Made by a program: the position numbers and the translations under genes. Positions 61,787-64,000 of a stretch of 64,000 bases of DNA are shown in pieces. The notes beneath the pieces were generated by a model. The model was not told where the DNA came from and did not search any database. It saw only the letters and a program-made list of their open reading frames with translations. The DNA is from Roseburia sp. CAG:10041_57 (GTDB taxonomy: Bacteria > Bacillota > Clostridia > Lachnospirales > Lachnospiraceae): positions 62,001 through 126,000 of the forward strand of contig MNTL01000047.1 in NCBI GenBank assembly GCA_001916965.1, read 5' to 3'. Position 1 is the stretch's first letter, and the number at the start of each line of letters is the position of its first letter.

Positions 61787-63514
61787 ATGAAAAGAATGAA
61801 TCAATTTGTTTATGCCCTGCTGATTGGCTGTGTACTGCTGACAGGCTGTGGCAGTAACACCAATACAACAGAAACAAAAGAAGAAGTGATTTCAGATTCA
61901 CAGGCAAACGCCTCTACTGAAGCAACTCAGAGTGAATCTGCCTCTGAGGAAGAAAATGATTCCGTTACAGGACGGATTGAAAGTATAGATGAAACATCCA
62001 TTACACTCGCTGTTATGAACATGCCAGGCGGCGCAGCTCCTGATGGCAATGGCGGCGGCGACAAACCAAGCGTTGAAGCTCCCGATGGTAACGGCGGTGG
62101 TGATAAACCAAGCGGTGAGGCTCCTGACGGCAACGGCGGCGGTGACAAGCCAAGTGGTGAAGCCCCTGACGGCAACGGTGGCGGTGACAAGCCAAGCGGT
62201 GATGGTAACGGTGCCCCACAAGCGCCTGATAATAACGCTGAGTCCGTAACAATCACTTTGACAGACAACACACTCTTCTATGATGAATCAGGCTCTGCGA
62301 TCACTATAGATTCCTTAACTGAAGGTACTACAGTAACTGTTGCAACAGATGCAGATGGTAATGCAATCTCTGTAACAATCACTACTCTTTCAGCTATGGG
62401 CGGAGGTATGGGAGGCGGTCAATCCGCCCCTTCCTCTTATGAAGCAGTGAACACATACAGCGAAGATAACTCTATCTCCAATGAAAGCATCTCCTCTACA
62501 GGTACAGATGAGAATGCCATCCTGGTAACAAATCAGGCTAATGTATCCCTCGACAATGTAACAATTGACAGAACTTCATCAGACAGCACAGGCGGGGATT
62601 CCTCCAGTTTCTACGGAGTAGGTGCCGCCGTTCTTGCTACTGACGGAACTGTTAATATTTCCAACAGTACGATTACAACCAATGCTTCCGGCGGCGCAGG
62701 TATATTCGCTTATGGAGATGGCGTAGCCAATGTATCTGATACAACGATCAATACAACGCAGGATACTTCTGGCGGTATTCACGTAGCAGGCGGTGGTACT
62801 CTGCACGCTACAAATCTGACTGTAGAGACCAATGGTGGCTCTGCTGCTACAATCCGTTCTGACAGAGGTGGCGGAACAATGACTGTAAATGGTGGCAGTT
62901 ATACTTCTAATGGCTCAGGCTCACCTGCTGTATACTGTACTGCAGATATTGATATTCAGAATGCTACACTGACAGCTACCGGTTCAGAAGCAGTATGTAT
63001 TGAGGGTCTTAATTCTCTGAAGCTTACAGACTGTGATCTGACTGGTGATATGCCGGAAAATGAACAGAATGACTGTACCTGGACTGTTATCCTCTACCAG
63101 AGCATGTCTGGTGACTCCGAAGTAGGTAACAGTACTTTCAGTATGACAGGCGGCTCCCTCACTTCCAAAAATGGCGGTCTGTTCTATACAACCAATACAG
63201 AAAGTACTTTCTATCTGTCTGATGTAGATATTACCTATTCTGACAGCAATGATTTCTTCCTGAAATGCACAGGTAATTCCAATGCAAGAGGCTGGGGACA
63301 AAGCGGTGCCAACGGTGCTGACTGTATATTCACAGCAGATAATCAGGATATGACAGGTGATGTAATCTGGGACAGCATCAGTGACCTTGACTTCGACATG
63401 GTAAATGGAAGTACACTGATTGGTGCTTTCGTTCAGGATGAAAGCAATGCCGGCAATGGTGGCAATGGCTACGCTAACCTCACAAATTATATACTTCCGT
63501 ATACTTTTTCTTGA
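61787..63514 (+). CDS. Beta-helix lipoprotein with 14-residue tandem repeats
   Basis: A 575-residue lipoprotein: MKRMNQF, hydrophobic core, lipobox LLTGC (Cys ~21). After an acidic linker and a short domain, four tandem repeats of APDGNGGGDKPSGE occupy residues 84-139. The rest (~225-570) is Asn/Ser/Thr/Gly-rich with parallel beta-helix spacing (e.g. VSLDNVTIDRTSSD, GTVNISNSTITT, GTLHATNLTVET). Similar surface proteins exist in Lachnospiraceae; none has a known role, but adhesion or carbohydrate binding is likely. AAGGAG precedes the ATG. The last ~12 codons are antisense to the M32 gene end, and the C-terminus looks cut short. Confidence 0.75.
   Translation: MKRMNQFVYALLIGCVLLTGCGSNTNTTETKEEVISDSQANASTEATQSESASEEENDSVTGRIESIDETSITLAVMNMPGGAAPDGNGGGDKPSVEAPDGNGGGDKPSGEAPDGNGGGDKPSGEAPDGNGGGDKPSGDGNGAPQAPDNNAESVTITLTDNTLFYDESGSAITIDSLTEGTTVTVATDADGNAISVTITTLSAMGGGMGGGQSAPSSYEAVNTYSEDNSISNESISSTGTDENAILVTNQANVSLDNVTIDRTSSDSTGGDSSSFYGVGAAVLATDGTVNISNSTITTNASGGAGIFAYGDGVANVSDTTINTTQDTSGGIHVAGGGTLHATNLTVETNGGSAATIRSDRGGGTMTVNGGSYTSNGSGSPAVYCTADIDIQNATLTATGSEAVCIEGLNSLKLTDCDLTGDMPENEQNDCTWTVILYQSMSGDSEVGNSTFSMTGGSLTSKNGGLFYTTNTESTFYLSDVDITYSDSNDFFLKCTGNSNARGWGQSGANGADCIFTADNQDMTGDVIWDSISDLDFDMVNGSTLIGAFVQDESNAGNGGNGYANLTNYILPYTFS
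62036..62203 (+). repeat. Four tandem 42-bp repeats inside the lipoprotein gene
   Basis: Units at 62036-62077, 62078-62119, 62120-62161 and 62162-62203, each 42 bp coding A-P-D-G-N-G-G-G-D-K-P-S-(V/G)-(E/D). Most differences are synonymous third-position changes, so the peptide is conserved more strictly than the DNA. Confidence 0.95.
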
Positions 63515-64000
63515 AATAATCAATAATCGGCTGTGCGCTGACTTCCTTACCGCATACCTTCTCTATGACTTCTTTCGGTAAGCGGGTGCTTCCATACTGG
63601 TGAATCTTCTCATTGAGCCATTTGGTAATCTCACCAATCCTGCCCTCTCGCAGAATGGTGTCTACATCACCGATCTCTTTGGTGATCTCTTCGAGATACA
63701 TACCATCATAGATATTGCCCAGAAGGTAAGATGGGAAATATCCAAAAGATCCATCTGACCAGTGCATATCCTGTAAAATACCCTCTGCATCATTTGCAGG
63801 TGTAATCTGCAGGTATTCCTGCATTTTCTCATTCCAAAGCTTCGGCAATTCCTCTACAGACACGCCATCACGGAAGATTGCCTTCTCCAGCTCATAACGG
63901 ATAATGATATGGAAACAGTAAGTAAGCTCATCTGCTTCTGTACGGATCAGACTGTTTCTGACATGATTAATCTCATGATAGAACTCATCCAGGCTGATTT
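63480..64000 (-). CDS. Carboxypeptidase, M32 family (C-terminal part)
   Basis: The last ~173 codons of an M32 metallocarboxypeptidase (Taq carboxypeptidase type), which trims amino acids from peptide C-termini with a zinc ion. In the open frame from the window edge are NHVRNSLIRTEADELTYCFH, then IIIRYELEKAIF, and DMHWSDGSFGYFPSYLLGNIY, both strong M32 landmarks. The HEXXH metal site lies outside the window. The TGA at 63480 is inside the end of the convergent lipoprotein gene (35-bp overlap). Confidence 0.93.
   Translation of the reverse strand, partial: ISLDEFYHEINHVRNSLIRTEADELTYCFHIIIRYELEKAIFRDGVSVEELPKLWNEKMQEYLQITPANDAEGILQDMHWSDGSFGYFPSYLLGNIYDGMYLEEITKEIGDVDTILREGRIGEITKWLNEKIHQYGSTRLPKEVIEKVCGKEVSAQPIIDYFKKKYTEVYNL

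Noticed and set aside
62036..62203. CRISPR array
   Set aside because: The 42-bp units are directly adjacent without spacers and encode an in-frame peptide repeat.
61898..62271. Antisense ORFs opposite the lipoprotein repeats
   Set aside because: They are open only because of the biased repeat codons; the encoded Pro/Leu- and His/Arg-rich strings have no ribosome binding sites or family features.

Overview
The window looks like a chromosomal segment of an anaerobic, spore-forming Firmicute, most probably a member of the Lachnospiraceae (class Clostridia). This rests on gene content and gene order: RNase Y, the recA-recX overlap, the YicC-RemA-RpoZ-RimO-PgsA order, SpoIIM next to XerD and a Nudix hydrolase, a SpoVB-like flippase, a class B sortase, the DUF4358/MBOAT/DHHW trio, GAAC-N4-GTTC LexA boxes, and strong GGAGG ribosome binding sites. 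No tRNA, rRNA, CRISPR array, prophage or complete insertion sequence was seen.

Region by region. 1-7.5 kb: central metabolism and housekeeping (pgk partial, gapA, a small secreted protein, a PHP phosphatase, mnmA, a SpoVB-like flippase, DAHP synthase). 7.6-17.1 kb: a conserved housekeeping block on the minus strand (xerD, spoIIM, nudF, rny, recX-recA with an SOS-type promoter, pgsA, rimO, rpoZ, remA, yicC); gmk is missing from its expected place between remA and rpoZ. 17.3-24.1 kb: glycogen breakdown (glgP, a LacI-family regulator with a 26-bp palindromic double operator, a GlgX/isoamylase-type debranching enzyme), with a sortase B and the broken 3' end of a cheY-like gene between them. 24.4-32.2 kb: uronate and glycan use (kduI and uxaC around a LacI regulator, an NSS transporter, a GH2 glycosidase, a ROK kinase). 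32.3-35.4 kb: a cell-surface O-acylation set. 35.5-38.1 kb: the metNIQ methionine importer. 38.4-46.7 kb: a chemoreceptor fused to a YcgR/PilZ module, DegV, a TetR regulator, GH51 arabinofuranosidase, homoserine dehydrogenase and an HD protein. 46.8-49.6 kb: mgtE behind a long leader, and a PfkB kinase. 49.7-59 kb: a PadR-controlled FtsW/RodA-like protein, then a two-gene operon of an MMPL/RND transporter and a 1635-residue GLUG-repeat surface protein. 59-64 kb: a CE2 esterase, a ProXp-type deacylase with LarE, a repeat-bearing beta-helix lipoprotein, and the 3' end of an M32 carboxypeptidase gene.

The observations most worth following up are: (1) three copies of a non-coding element of about 145 bp with GTAACTATTCAG terminal inverted repeats; two carry intact 8-bp target duplications, a pattern that fits an IS66-type MITE, and all three sit in the same orientation at the stop codon of a minus-strand gene; (2) the mgtE leader, which has a good promoter, a 29-codon upstream ORF with its own Shine-Dalgarno sequence and a U-tailed terminator, and looks like an attenuation device unlike the M-box; (3) a methyl-accepting chemotaxis protein carrying a C-terminal YcgR/PilZ module; (4) the MMPL-GLUG operon, whose large protein has a mirror-image domain order. 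All functional calls come from reading the sequence and from memory of the families; no database search was run.
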